This document shows positions 1 through 8,924 of a DNA stretch of 64,000 nucleotides, one piece after another (positions within the stretch are counted from its first letter, which is position 1; every line of letters begins with the position of its first letter). The notes beneath the pieces are model-generated. The model was not told where the DNA came from. It was given only the letters and a program-made list of their open reading frames with translations, and did no database searches. The position numbers were made by a program, and so were the translations under genes. The stretch spans positions 62,001 to 126,000 of the forward strand of contig CALFZO010000061.1 of NCBI GenBank assembly GCA_937952305.1, written 5' to 3'. Source of the DNA: an uncultured Anaerolineales bacterium (GTDB lineage Bacteria; Chloroflexota; Anaerolineae; Anaerolineales; UBA6663).

Positions 1-1302
1 GGCCTCGCCGGCGACGACCACGGGCACGCCGGCCACGTCGGCCAGGATCTGCGGCCAGACCGGGCTGCGAGTGGCACCGCCGGCCAGCCACACTTCGGCG
101 ACCGGAATGCCGGCCGCGCGCAGCTCGTCGAGCGCCCAGCGCACTTCGTAGGCACAGCCCTCCAGCACCGCGCGGCTCAGGTCGGCGCGGGTGTGGCTGA
201 GCCCCAGGCCCAAAAAAGCGCCTCCGGGCAAGGCCCCGGCCATCTGGGAGGGGCCGCTGAGCGACGTAAACAGCAGGCCCTGGCTGCCGGGCGGGCTGGC
301 GCGGACGGCTTCAGTGAGCGCGGCATAGGCGTGCGCGGGCTCGTCGTCGCCGGCCGGCCAGAGCTGACGCAGCCACCACTCCAGGGTAGCCCCAAACCCG
401 CCCACCAGCTGGCCTTGCAGCCAGCGCTCCGGCACGGCATGCCAGTAGACGTTGACCCAGCTCGGGATGCCGGCCGGCGTCGGCGAGGTGACGGCGCTCA
501 TCATCACCCAGGCCGTGCCGGTGGAGAGCATCAGGCGCCCCGGCTCCGTCAGGCCCATCGCCAGCCCGGCGCAGGGCTGGTCGTTGCCGCCGGCGATCAC
601 GGGAGTCCCGGCCGGCAGTCCGGTCAGCGCGGCCACCTCGGCCATGAGGGGTCCGATCACGCTGCCCGGTGGATGGATGGCCGATTGCCTCGCCGGGTCC
701 ACCCCGCCGATGGCGCACAGGGCCTCGCTCCACTGGCCCGTGTGCACATCCACCAACAGCAGTTCGGAGGCCGCCGACGTGTCGGTGGCGAAGAGGCCCG
801 TCAGACGATGGATGAGGAAATCGGCCACGCCCATGAAGCGGCGCGCGGCGGCGTGCACGTCCGGGCGGTGCCGGCGCAGCCAGCCGATGGACGGCAGCGG
901 CAGGCCGGCGAAGGGATACCAGCCGCTCAGGCGGCGGATGGTCGCGGCCGTCCCATCAGCCCCCCACTCCGTCATCAGGTCCTGGCTGCGCGTGTCCAGC
1001 CAGGTAATCATGGGATACACGGGCTTGCCAGCAGCGTCGGCGAGGATGACAGACCCGGACTGGGCTGCCAGGGCCAGACCTAGAATCCGGTGACCGCCGG
1101 CCGCAGCCCGCTCCGCGATCTCGCGCAGGACCTGGAGCAGGGCCTGCCAGACCGCCTCGGGATCCTGCTCCACCCAGCCGGGCTGAGGCGTGAGGAAGGG
1201 GTAGGCCTGGCTGGCCGTGGCGAGCTCCCGCCCGTCCAACCCCAGCAACAGCGCTTTGGTGGCGGAGGTCCCGATATCGAGGCCCAGGATGGCGTCTGGC
1301 AT
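1..1302 (-). CDS. FGGY-family carbohydrate kinase (xylulokinase-like), 3' end cut by the window
   Basis: This protein probably phosphorylates a sugar or polyol with ATP in the cytoplasm. The reading frame is open from an ATG at 1302 to base 1 (434 codons), so the C-terminus is missing. The N-terminus GLDIGTSATKALLL is the phosphate-binding loop of the FGGY/actin-like ATPase fold. A second family block GGNDQPCAGLAMG near residue 235 supplies the expected catalytic Asp, and LAGGATRSPVWPQILADV near the end is the adenosine-binding region of domain II. It is the last visible gene of a minus-strand run with an LsrF/DhnA-type aldolase just upstream, so kinase and aldolase may act in sequence as LsrK and LsrF do. 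Substrate within the family (xylulose, ribulose, autoinducer-like or other) is not readable from sequence. Confidence 0.9.
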   Translation of the reverse strand, partial: MPDAILGLDIGTSATKALLLGLDGRELATASQAYPFLTPQPGWVEQDPEAVWQALLQVLREIAERAAAGGHRILGLALAAQSGSVILADAAGKPVYPMITWLDTRSQDLMTEWGADGTAATIRRLSGWYPFAGLPLPSIGWLRRHRPDVHAAARRFMGVADFLIHRLTGLFATDTSAASELLLVDVHTGQWSEALCAIGGVDPARQSAIHPPGSVIGPLMAEVAALTGLPAGTPVIAGGNDQPCAGLAMGLTEPGRLMLSTGTAWVMMSAVTSPTPAGIPSWVNVYWHAVPERWLQGQLVGGFGATLEWWLRQLWPAGDDEPAHAYAALTEAVRASPPGSQGLLFTSLSGPSQMAGALPGGAFLGLGLSHTRADLSRAVLEGCAYEVRWALDELRAAGIPVAEVWLAGGATRSPVWPQILADVAGVPVVVAGEA

Positions 1303-1321
1303 GTGGGCTCCCGTGGCGCGG

Positions 1322-2104
1322 TCAGGCGCCGCGCTCCAGGAGACGCAAGGCGTCGTCAACCGTGGCGCCGCCGTGGACGAGCGCGGCCACAGCCGCCGTC
1401 ATCGCCGCGGGCCGCTCGGCCTGGAAGATGTTGCGGCCGATGGCGACGCCGGCTGCTCCAGCCGCTAGCGCGCCGGCGATGTTCTCCAGCAGCGCGCGCG
1501 GATCGCCCGAGCGCGCCCCGCCCAGGATCACGGCCGGCACATAGCAGGTGGCCGCCACCCGCTCGAACCCGGCAGCGTACGGGACCTTGACCCAATCAGC
1601 GCCCAACTCCGCGCCCACCCGCGCCGCCACCGCCACCGCTTCCACTGTGCGCGCCTCGGGCGGCGCATCAAAGCCGCCCGGCTGCATCTCGCCCAGCACG
1701 GGCAGGCCCCAGCGATGGGCCTCGGCCGCCGCCGCTGAGAGCGCGTGCAGGCTGGCCTCCTCCTGCGGCGTGCCCGGGAAGGCCGAGACCACCACCGCGT
1801 CCGCTCCGATCCGCAGGGCATCGGCGACACCAAAGAAAGGGCCGCTTGGCTGCATGCCCCCGAGGGTGGTGGTGCCGCCGTCCAGACGCACAATCAGGCC
1901 GAGCGGCGCCAGCTCGCGGGCAAAGCGCCGGGCGGTGCCGTAGGTGGTCAGGACGGCGTCGGCGCCGCCGGCGGCCACCGCCGCGATCACGGCGCCGGGC
2001 GTTTCCAGACCGCGGGCCGGCCCCTCCGTCAGGCCGTGATCCAGGGCCACAATCAGGGCGCGGCCGTCGGGCTGGAAGATCCGGCTGAGCCGGCGCGTCA
2101 ACAT
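1322..2104 (-). CDS. DhnA/LsrF-type class I aldolase
   Basis: A 260-residue TIM-barrel lyase of the DeoC/LacD/DhnA superfamily, which cleaves phosphorylated sugars or, in LsrF, transfers an acetyl group from a phosphorylated diketone to CoA. Family marks are VALDHG at 19-24, the DWVKVPY block with the presumed Schiff-base Lys173, and GGARSGDP followed by GVAIGRNIFQ, which forms the phosphate-binding end. The start codon overlaps the stop of the upstream isomerase-like gene by 7 bases and the FGGY kinase follows 19 bases downstream, so the three are almost certainly co-transcribed. A kinase plus LsrF-like pair recalls autoinducer-2 catabolism, but no LsrB/LsrR/LsrG homologue is next to it; a generic sugar-phosphate aldolase is equally possible. 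Confidence 0.85.
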   Translation of the reverse strand: MLTRRLSRIFQPDGRALIVALDHGLTEGPARGLETPGAVIAAVAAGGADAVLTTYGTARRFARELAPLGLIVRLDGGTTTLGGMQPSGPFFGVADALRIGADAVVVSAFPGTPQEEASLHALSAAAAEAHRWGLPVLGEMQPGGFDAPPEARTVEAVAVAARVGAELGADWVKVPYAAGFERVAATCYVPAVILGGARSGDPRALLENIAGALAAGAAGVAIGRNIFQAERPAAMTAAVAALVHGGATVDDALRLLERGA

Positions 2105-2895
2105 GGGAAGAGCGCCTTGACCCGTTCCAGCGCCTCGGCTTCGGTGGTGGATGGGTAGAACTCCAGTCCCACGTAGCCGGCATACTTCAGTTCGCGCAGC
2201 TTGCGGTGCAGGTTGGGGAAGTTGATCTCGCCAGTGCCCGGCTCCTGGCGGGTCGGCACGTCGCCGACGTGCACGGCGTCGTACAGGCCCGCGTACTGCT
2301 CCAGCCCCCAGAGCAGGTTGCCGCCGTCGCGCTGCTGGTGGTAGCAGTCGAAGACCAGGCGCAGCTTAGGATGGTTGAAGCGCCGCACCCAATCGGCGGC
2401 CAGGTCATGGTTGTGGACCAGGATGCCGCCCTTGATGTGGAACTCGTTAAGCGCCTCCACCCACACCGTCACCGGGGTCTGTTCGACCAGCTTGAGGATG
2501 CGCTCGGTCTGCTTCAGGCAGTTGGCGTACTGCTCGGCCGGCGTGAAGTTCGAGGACAGCCGCCGCGTCCACGGCGCGCCGTTCACCACATCCACCTGGT
2601 TGGAGAAGAGGAACAGGTGCTCCACGCCGTGCTGCGTGGCCATCGCCAGGCTCTCGTGCCACGTGCGCAGGGTCAGCTCATTGTCGCCGGGGTCCACCAG
2701 ATTGCCCATGTCGTCGTCAAAGGCCGAGTTGAGCACCGCGCCGAGGCGGCGGCACTCAGCCGCGAGGTCGGCCATCGGCTGCTGGCGCCAGAACCACACG
2801 TCCAGCCGGCGCAGGCCCAACTGCACCATCGGCTCCACCCGTTCGACGATGGGGCGATCCCTGAACCAGAAGTCGAGGTAACCGGTGTATTCCAT
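2098..2895 (-). CDS. Hydroxypyruvate isomerase-like sugar isomerase/epimerase (AP endonuclease 2 fold)
   Basis: A 265-residue TIM-barrel protein of the xylose isomerase-like/AP endonuclease 2 superfamily. The block FDCYHQQRDGGNL matches the metal and substrate site of hydroxypyruvate and related ketose isomerases, and the downstream HVGDVP and GLEFYP strands carry the remaining metal ligands (His and Glu). I take the ATG at 2895 rather than a longer in-frame start because it has a good ribosome site (GGAGGG) and begins the first barrel strand directly. The stop overlaps the start of the aldolase by 7 bases. In this operon it would interconvert an aldo and a keto form of the imported compound; the actual substrate is unknown. 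Confidence 0.85.
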   Translation of the reverse strand: MEYTGYLDFWFRDRPIVERVEPMVQLGLRRLDVWFWRQQPMADLAAECRRLGAVLNSAFDDDMGNLVDPGDNELTLRTWHESLAMATQHGVEHLFLFSNQVDVVNGAPWTRRLSSNFTPAEQYANCLKQTERILKLVEQTPVTVWVEALNEFHIKGGILVHNHDLAADWVRRFNHPKLRLVFDCYHQQRDGGNLLWGLEQYAGLYDAVHVGDVPTRQEPGTGEINFPNLHRKLRELKYAGYVGLEFYPSTTEAEALERVKALFPC

Positions 2896-2918
2896 CAAGG
2901 CCCTCCTGCCACAGCGGC

Positions 2919-3947
<1,029 letters not shown>

Positions 3948-3959
3948 GGCGTTGGCGTC

Positions 3960-5543
3960 TCAGGTGAGCAGCGGGGCCGCGTCGGTCCGGCCGGTGGGCG
4001 CCTGGTCCGGCTGGCCGCCGGCCATCAGGAACCCGATCCGGTTGAGGTTGGTTTCGGAGGTGGGGCGGGTCTCCACGATGCGCCCCTCGTAGATGACGCT
4101 GATGACGTCGCTGAGCGCGATGATCTCGTCCAGTTCGGACGAGACGATCAGGAGCGCGCAGCCCTGGTCGCGCGCTTCCACCAGGCGCTTGTGGATGAAC
4201 GCGGCCGCGCCGACGTCCAGCCCGCGCGTGGGCTGCATGGCGATCAGCACCGCCGGGTTGCGCCACAGGGAGCGGGCCAGGATGACCTTCTGCTGGTTGC
4301 CGCCAGAGAGCTTACGCACTTCCACCGCCGGGCTGGGGGTGCGGATATCGAAAGCCTGGGTGAGCGTCGCGGCATGGGCGTCCATGACCTTGAACTGGCG
4401 CCAGCCGCGCTGGGCATATGGCGGATCTTCAAAGACGTCGAGCAGCAAGTTGTCGGTGACGCTCAACCCGAGCACCAGGCCCTCGGTATGCCGGTTCTCG
4501 GGGATGTGCACCACCCCGGCGCGAATGCGTTCAGCCGTGGGCTGGCTGGTGATATCCTGGTCCGCGAAGAGGATCCGGCCGCGCTCGAGCCCGCGCAGGC
4601 CCATAAGCGCCTCCACCAGCGTCTGCTGGCCGTTGCCGTCCACGCCGGCCAGCCCGTGGATCTCGCCGGCCCGCAGCGCCAGCCGCAGGCCGTTCAGCTT
4701 GGGGGAGCCCAGGTCGTCGCGCGCATAGGCGTCCTCGATGACCAAGCGCGGCGCGCCCGCCGGGCGCGGCTGTTTGACCACGGCCAGGTCCACGGCCTGG
4801 CCCACCATCGCTTCGGCCAGCTCGGCCGGGCTGGTCTGGCGCGTGGTCAGCGTCCGGACCACGCGGCCGCGGCGCATGACGGTCACCCGGTCGCTGATCT
4901 TGAGGACCTCGTTCAGCTTGTGGCTGATAAAGACGATGGTAACGCCGCCCGCGCGCAGTTTCTCGATCAGCTTGAACAGCTCCTCGGTCTCCTGCGGCAG
5001 CAACACCGCCGTGGGCTCGTCCAGAATGAGGAGCCGGGCCCCGCGGTACAGGGCCTTGATGATCTCAACCTTCTGCTGCTGCCCGACGGTGAGCTTGCCC
5101 ACCTTGGTGCTCAGGGCGGCGTTGAGGCCGAAGTCCTCGGCCAGCGCGCGCACCCGGCGTCCGGCCTCGTCCAGCCGCAGCAGCGGATAGCGGTCCGAGC
5201 GCAGCCCAAGCACGATGTTCTCGATGATCGAGATGTTGGGGATCAGCATGAAATGCTGATGGACCATGCCGATGCCCAGCGCCATGGCGGCCTGCGGCGA
5301 GCGGATGTCATACGGCTGTCCGCGCACCAGGATCTCGCCGCCGTCGCGGTGGTAAAGGCCGTAGACCACCTTCATCAGCGTGGATTTGCCGGCGCCGTTC
5401 TCGCCCAGCAAAGCGTGCACCTCGCCGGTGTAGATCGTCAGGTCGACGCGGTCGTTGGCCAGCACCCCCGGGAACTTTTTGACGATCTGGCGCAGCTCCA
5501 GCGCCGCCTCGCGCCCGGTGGTGGAAAAAGCCGGCCCGGTCAT
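3960..5543 (-). CDS. ABC transporter double-ATPase subunit (BMP-type nucleoside/simple sugar importer)
   Basis: A 527-residue ATPase with two fused nucleotide-binding domains that powers uptake together with the two permeases upstream. Domain 1 has an intact Walker A (GENGAGKST) and Walker B (LLILDEPTAVL). Domain 2 has a degenerate Walker A (GVDGNGQQT) and a Walker B changed to VLIAMQPTRGLD, while its signature LSGGNQQKV is intact; this asymmetry is normal for the YufO/RbsA/MglA class. The start at 5543 overlaps the upstream permease stop by 4 bases (ATGA), which indicates translational coupling and rules out the longer open frame extending into the permease. Confidence 0.93.
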   Translation of the reverse strand: MTGPAFSTTGREAALELRQIVKKFPGVLANDRVDLTIYTGEVHALLGENGAGKSTLMKVVYGLYHRDGGEILVRGQPYDIRSPQAAMALGIGMVHQHFMLIPNISIIENIVLGLRSDRYPLLRLDEAGRRVRALAEDFGLNAALSTKVGKLTVGQQQKVEIIKALYRGARLLILDEPTAVLLPQETEELFKLIEKLRAGGVTIVFISHKLNEVLKISDRVTVMRRGRVVRTLTTRQTSPAELAEAMVGQAVDLAVVKQPRPAGAPRLVIEDAYARDDLGSPKLNGLRLALRAGEIHGLAGVDGNGQQTLVEALMGLRGLERGRILFADQDITSQPTAERIRAGVVHIPENRHTEGLVLGLSVTDNLLLDVFEDPPYAQRGWRQFKVMDAHAATLTQAFDIRTPSPAVEVRKLSGGNQQKVILARSLWRNPAVLIAMQPTRGLDVGAAAFIHKRLVEARDQGCALLIVSSELDEIIALSDVISVIYEGRIVETRPTSETNLNRIGFLMAGGQPDQAPTGRTDAAPLLT

Positions 5544-6598
5544 GCCTCCCCCTCCTCGGCAAAGGGCGTGCCGCTGGCGGCCGGCCCGCGCGCATGGCGC
5601 ATGAAGACGACCAGCGCGATCAGGGTGATCACATACGGGAGCATCAGCAGCAGCTGGTACGGCACGCCCACGCCGTAGGCCTGCAGCCGGATCTGAAAGG
5701 CATCGCCCAGCCCGAACAGAAAGGCGCCGAAGAACACGCCGATCGGATTCCAGCGGCCGAAGATCACGGCCGCGAAGGCGATAAAGCCGCGCCCGGCCGA
5801 GAGATTCTCCTGGAAGGCGTTGATATTCGTGGCGCTGACCAGGGCCGAGCCGCTCATCCCGGCGACGGCGCCGCTCAGCAGCACGGCCAGGTAACGCACC
5901 CGGTTGACGTTGATGCCCACGGTGCTGGCCGCCTCCGGGTGCTCGCCCACCGAGCGCAGGGTCAGGCCCCAGGCAGTGCGGTAAAGGATGAACCACATCA
6001 CCGGGATGAGGAGCAGCGCCAGGTAGATCAGGATGTTGTGGCTGAAGAGCGCCTTGCCCAGGTAGGGCAAATCGCTCAGGACCGGGAGGCGCAGCTCCGC
6101 AAAGCCCGGCGCCGTAATGAAGACCCCGCGCGTATAGATCAGGCGGAACCCCAGCGCCGTGGCGGCCAGGGCGAACAGGTTGAGGGCCACGGCGCTGACG
6201 ATCTGGTTGGCGCGCAGCGTGATGGTGAAGTAGGCGTGCAGCAGGCCCACCAGCAGCCCGACGACGCCGGCCGCGGCCAGGCCGGCCCACGGGGTGTGGC
6301 CATAGTCCGAGGCCGTGTAAGCCGCAAAGGCGCCCAGGAGCATCATCGATTCCAGGGCCATGTTGAGCACCCCGGACAGCTCGCTGATCAACCCGCCCAG
6401 GGCGGCCAGCAGGAGCGGAGTGGCCGCGATCAGGGCGGCGCGCACGAACTCCGGCGCGGCCAGGATGGTCAGGATGCCGCGCCCCAGTTCGGTCTGCCAG
6501 GCGAGCAGCAGCCCGAGCGCCCCGGCCAGCCCGGCGCCGGCCCAGACCAGCCGAGCCCGCGGCCGACCCGCGGCGTAAAATCCCGGCGGCCGGGTCAT
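5540..6598 (-). CDS. ABC transporter permease 2 (BMP-type importer)
   Basis: A 352-residue inner membrane permease of the BPD_transp_2 class (YufQ/NupQ-like), with about eight to ten hydrophobic helices and the family segment GGLISELSGVLNMALESMMLLGA near residues 65-88, where the interface with the ATPase begins. It overlaps both neighbours by 4 bases (permease 1 and ATPase). In known systems of this layout (BmpA-NupOPQ) the two permeases form a heterodimer importing purine or pyrimidine nucleosides, so nucleoside-like cargo is the most likely prediction here; it is not proven by the sequence. Confidence 0.92.
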   Translation of the reverse strand: MTRPPGFYAAGRPRARLVWAGAGLAGALGLLLAWQTELGRGILTILAAPEFVRAALIAATPLLLAALGGLISELSGVLNMALESMMLLGAFAAYTASDYGHTPWAGLAAAGVVGLLVGLLHAYFTITLRANQIVSAVALNLFALAATALGFRLIYTRGVFITAPGFAELRLPVLSDLPYLGKALFSHNILIYLALLLIPVMWFILYRTAWGLTLRSVGEHPEAASTVGINVNRVRYLAVLLSGAVAGMSGSALVSATNINAFQENLSAGRGFIAFAAVIFGRWNPIGVFFGAFLFGLGDAFQIRLQAYGVGVPYQLLLMLPYVITLIALVVFMRHARGPAASGTPFAEEGEA

Positions 6599-7698
6599 GG
6601 CTGCTCCTCCCCCTGGAGGCGCCGCACCAGGGCGAGGATGCGCGGCGAGGAGGCCGCCAGCACCGCCAGGATGGCCAACACCCGGATCATGCCCACCAGC
6701 TGCGAGGGCAGCTTGGCGATCGCCTCCATGGCCACCGCCCCGGTCTGCAGGCCGGCGAAGAACAGGGCCGCCAGACCCACCAGGAAGGGCTGGAAGCCGG
6801 CCAGCAGCGCCACCGCAATGGCGTCATAGCCGGTGGTGGTGGCAAAGCCCGAGATCAGGCGCACCTGGTAGCCCAGGATCTCGGAGGCCCCGGCCAGGCC
6901 GGCCAGGCTGCCGCTGACAAAGAAGGTCAGCAGGAACACGCGGTCGGCGCGGATGCCGGCGTGGCGCGCCGCCACCGGGTTCTGGCCGACCACCCGCACC
7001 CGCTGCCCGAGCGTGGTGTAGCGCATGACGAGGTACAGCGCCACCATCGCGGTCAGGGCGATAAAGAGGCCGATGTGCAGCTGGGTACGCGGGATCAGCC
7101 GAGGATACATGACGTCCTCGAGCACCGGCCACGAGATGGGCGCGTTGTTGGCGCCGCCCGCCTTGATGGGGCCGGCGACCATGTAGTCCACCAGATAGAT
7201 GCCGACGTAGTTCAGGAGGATGGTCGAGATGATTTCGTTCGCGCCGGCATAGACTTTGAACAGGGCCGGGGCCAGCGCCCACAGCCCGCCGGCGAGCAGG
7301 GCGGCCAGAGTGGCCAGGGTCATGTGGAGCGGGGCCGGCAGGCCCGCGAACTGGCCGCCGACGATCACGGCCGCCAGCGCGCCCAGATACATCTGCCCGA
7401 CCGCGCCGATGTTGAAAGCGCCAGCCTGGAAAGAGAAAGCGATACCCAGGCCGCACAGCAGCAGCGGGATGGCGGATTTCAGCGTCTCGGAGGTGGCGCC
7501 CAGGTTGCCGAACGAGCCCCGCCCCAGGGCGGCATACGCCTTAAGCGGGTCATGCCCCATCAGCAGCATCATGATGGACCCCAGCAGGATCGCGGCCACG
7601 ATGGCGAGCAGCGGCAGCCCCACGCTGGCGAGCGGCTGCTTCATCCAACTCCAGATCCGCGCCCGTGCGGTCGGCTGGTCGTGTACGCTATCCGGCAT
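6595..7698 (-). CDS. ABC transporter permease 1 (BMP-type importer)
   Basis: A 367-residue permease of the YufP/NupP type with roughly ten transmembrane segments and the family segment SFQAGAFNIGAVGQMYLGA. The frame is open further upstream to about 7872, but the ATG at 7698 follows a good ribosome site (GGGAGAAGG) and starts a typical short cytoplasmic N-terminus before the first helix, so I choose it. An 80-base gap separates it from the binding-protein gene and contains a strong hairpin (7724-7752), which would allow more binding protein than permease to be made. Confidence 0.92.
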   Translation of the reverse strand: MPDSVHDQPTARARIWSWMKQPLASVGLPLLAIVAAILLGSIMMLLMGHDPLKAYAALGRGSFGNLGATSETLKSAIPLLLCGLGIAFSFQAGAFNIGAVGQMYLGALAAVIVGGQFAGLPAPLHMTLATLAALLAGGLWALAPALFKVYAGANEIISTILLNYVGIYLVDYMVAGPIKAGGANNAPISWPVLEDVMYPRLIPRTQLHIGLFIALTAMVALYLVMRYTTLGQRVRVVGQNPVAARHAGIRADRVFLLTFFVSGSLAGLAGASEILGYQVRLISGFATTTGYDAIAVALLAGFQPFLVGLAALFFAGLQTGAVAMEAIAKLPSQLVGMIRVLAILAVLAASSPRILALVRRLQGEEQP

Positions 7699-7723
7699 AG
7701 CCCTTCTCCCCGAGACGCGCCCA

Positions 7724-7752
7724 GAGGGCGCCGGGATCAGTCCGGCGCCCTC
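7724..7752 (-). promoter_or_regulatory. Intercistronic stem-loop between binding-protein and permease genes
   Basis: An 11-bp perfect stem (GAGGGCGCCGG at 7724-7734 pairing with 7742-7752) with a 7-base loop. No T-run follows it in the direction of transcription, so it is more likely an mRNA-stabilising or attenuating element than a full terminator. Stem-loops at this place are common in ABC importer operons that need excess binding protein. Confidence 0.6.
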
Positions 7753-7778
7753 CGGAAAATCGCTGAGTACCAGTCGGC

Positions 7779-8777
7779 TTACTTGACGCCGATGTCGAGT
7801 TTGCCGGCCAGATAGTCCTGCACCGCCTGGTTGACCTTGTCCTTGACTTCCTGCGGCACGGTGTCGCCCCACTTGCCGAGGTACTGCTTGCCTTCCGCAA
7901 AGCCGAAGACGCTGGTGGTGTTGCCCTTCAGCGTGCCGGCGGCCAGCTGGTCGGCGATGCCCACGTACACGCCGGGCACGTCCTGGATGGCGCTGACGAT
8001 GATGGTCTCGGGCGCCAGCGGGTAGGCCTCGATCGTCCAGCCCGCGATGACCTTGATGCCCTTGGCCTTGGCCAGCTCGATAGCCGGCGGGGTGAAGTCG
8101 TTGCCCATGATGATCAGGATGTCGACACCGCGGTCGATCTGGGCCTGGGTGACCTGCTGGCCCTTGACCAGGTCGGCCCAGTCGCCCACGAACGAGACGC
8201 TGACGTCGGCGTTGGGGTTGACCGACAGCGCGCCGGTCTTCATCGTGTCGGTGTCGGCCGTGACCTGCGGGGCATCCACGGCGGCCACGATGCCGATCTT
8301 GTTGTTCTTGGTCATCAGGCCGGCGGCCATACCGGTGAAGTAGCCCAGCTCGCCGAACCTGAAGTTCGTCCCGACGACGTTGTCGCCTTCGGTGGTGGCG
8401 TTGATCTGGGCGAACATCGTGTTCGGGAAGTCCTTGTTGACGGCCAGGATCGCCTCGCCGTACTCGAAGCCGTGGGCGAAGATCAGGTCGTAGCCCTGCT
8501 GGGCATACTGGCGCATGATGTTGGCCTGGTCGGCCGGCTTGGCGTTCTCGGTGTAGGCGATCTCCCAGCCGTACTTGTCCTTGATCTGCTGGATGCCCTG
8601 CAGGGCGTTGTAGTTCCAGCCCATGTCATTGGTGGAGCCGGAGGTTATCATGGCGACCTTGTGGGTCGCGGGCGCCTGGGTGGCCGGCGCCTGCGTGGCG
8701 GCGGGCGCGCAGCCAAACAGGGCCACGGCCGCGATCACGCCGATCATAAACAGCGCAAACAGCTTGCTCGGTTTCAT
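7779..8777 (-). CDS. BMP-family substrate-binding lipoprotein
   Basis: A 332-residue solute-binding protein of the basic membrane protein (BMP/PnrA-like) family, which delivers nucleosides or related compounds to the permeases encoded downstream. The N-terminus is a lipoprotein signal: a hydrophobic stretch followed by ALFGC with the lipidated Cys23, then an Ala/Thr/Pro/Gln-rich tether. The mature part begins HKVAMITSGSTNDMGWNYN, the usual first strand and ligand loop, and includes the family segment DLIFAHGFEYGEAI. A ribosome site (GAGGAGAC) lies ahead of the ATG. The 147 bases upstream separate it from the amidohydrolase and hold no clear promoter. Confidence 0.93.
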   Translation of the reverse strand: MKPSKLFALFMIGVIAAVALFGCAPAATQAPATQAPATHKVAMITSGSTNDMGWNYNALQGIQQIKDKYGWEIAYTENAKPADQANIMRQYAQQGYDLIFAHGFEYGEAILAVNKDFPNTMFAQINATTEGDNVVGTNFRFGELGYFTGMAAGLMTKNNKIGIVAAVDAPQVTADTDTMKTGALSVNPNADVSVSFVGDWADLVKGQQVTQAQIDRGVDILIIMGNDFTPPAIELAKAKGIKVIAGWTIEAYPLAPETIIVSAIQDVPGVYVGIADQLAAGTLKGNTTSVFGFAEGKQYLGKWGDTVPQEVKDKVNQAVQDYLAGKLDIGVK

Positions 8778-8924
8778 CTTCTTGTCTCCTCATGGAAAAC
8801 AGGCGAACAGACAGGGCTGCGCGGGCGGCGGTTCGAAGCGGTTGCTGATAGACGGCCTCCTTTACTCCGAAGTGTCTGGCGGCAATAGCCATCCGGTCGG
8901 GGCCGGGCTGGCAGGCAGGCCCAG

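Noticed and set aside
1322..2104. Full autoinducer-2 (lsr) operon
   Set aside because: Kinase and LsrF-like aldolase are there, but the transporter is of the BMP type and no LsrB, LsrG or LsrR homologue is present, so the name is not justified.
5544..6290. N-terminal extension of the ABC double ATPase into the permease gene
   Set aside because: The extension is a shadow of the permease in another frame; the ATG at 5543 overlaps the permease stop in the usual ATGA manner.
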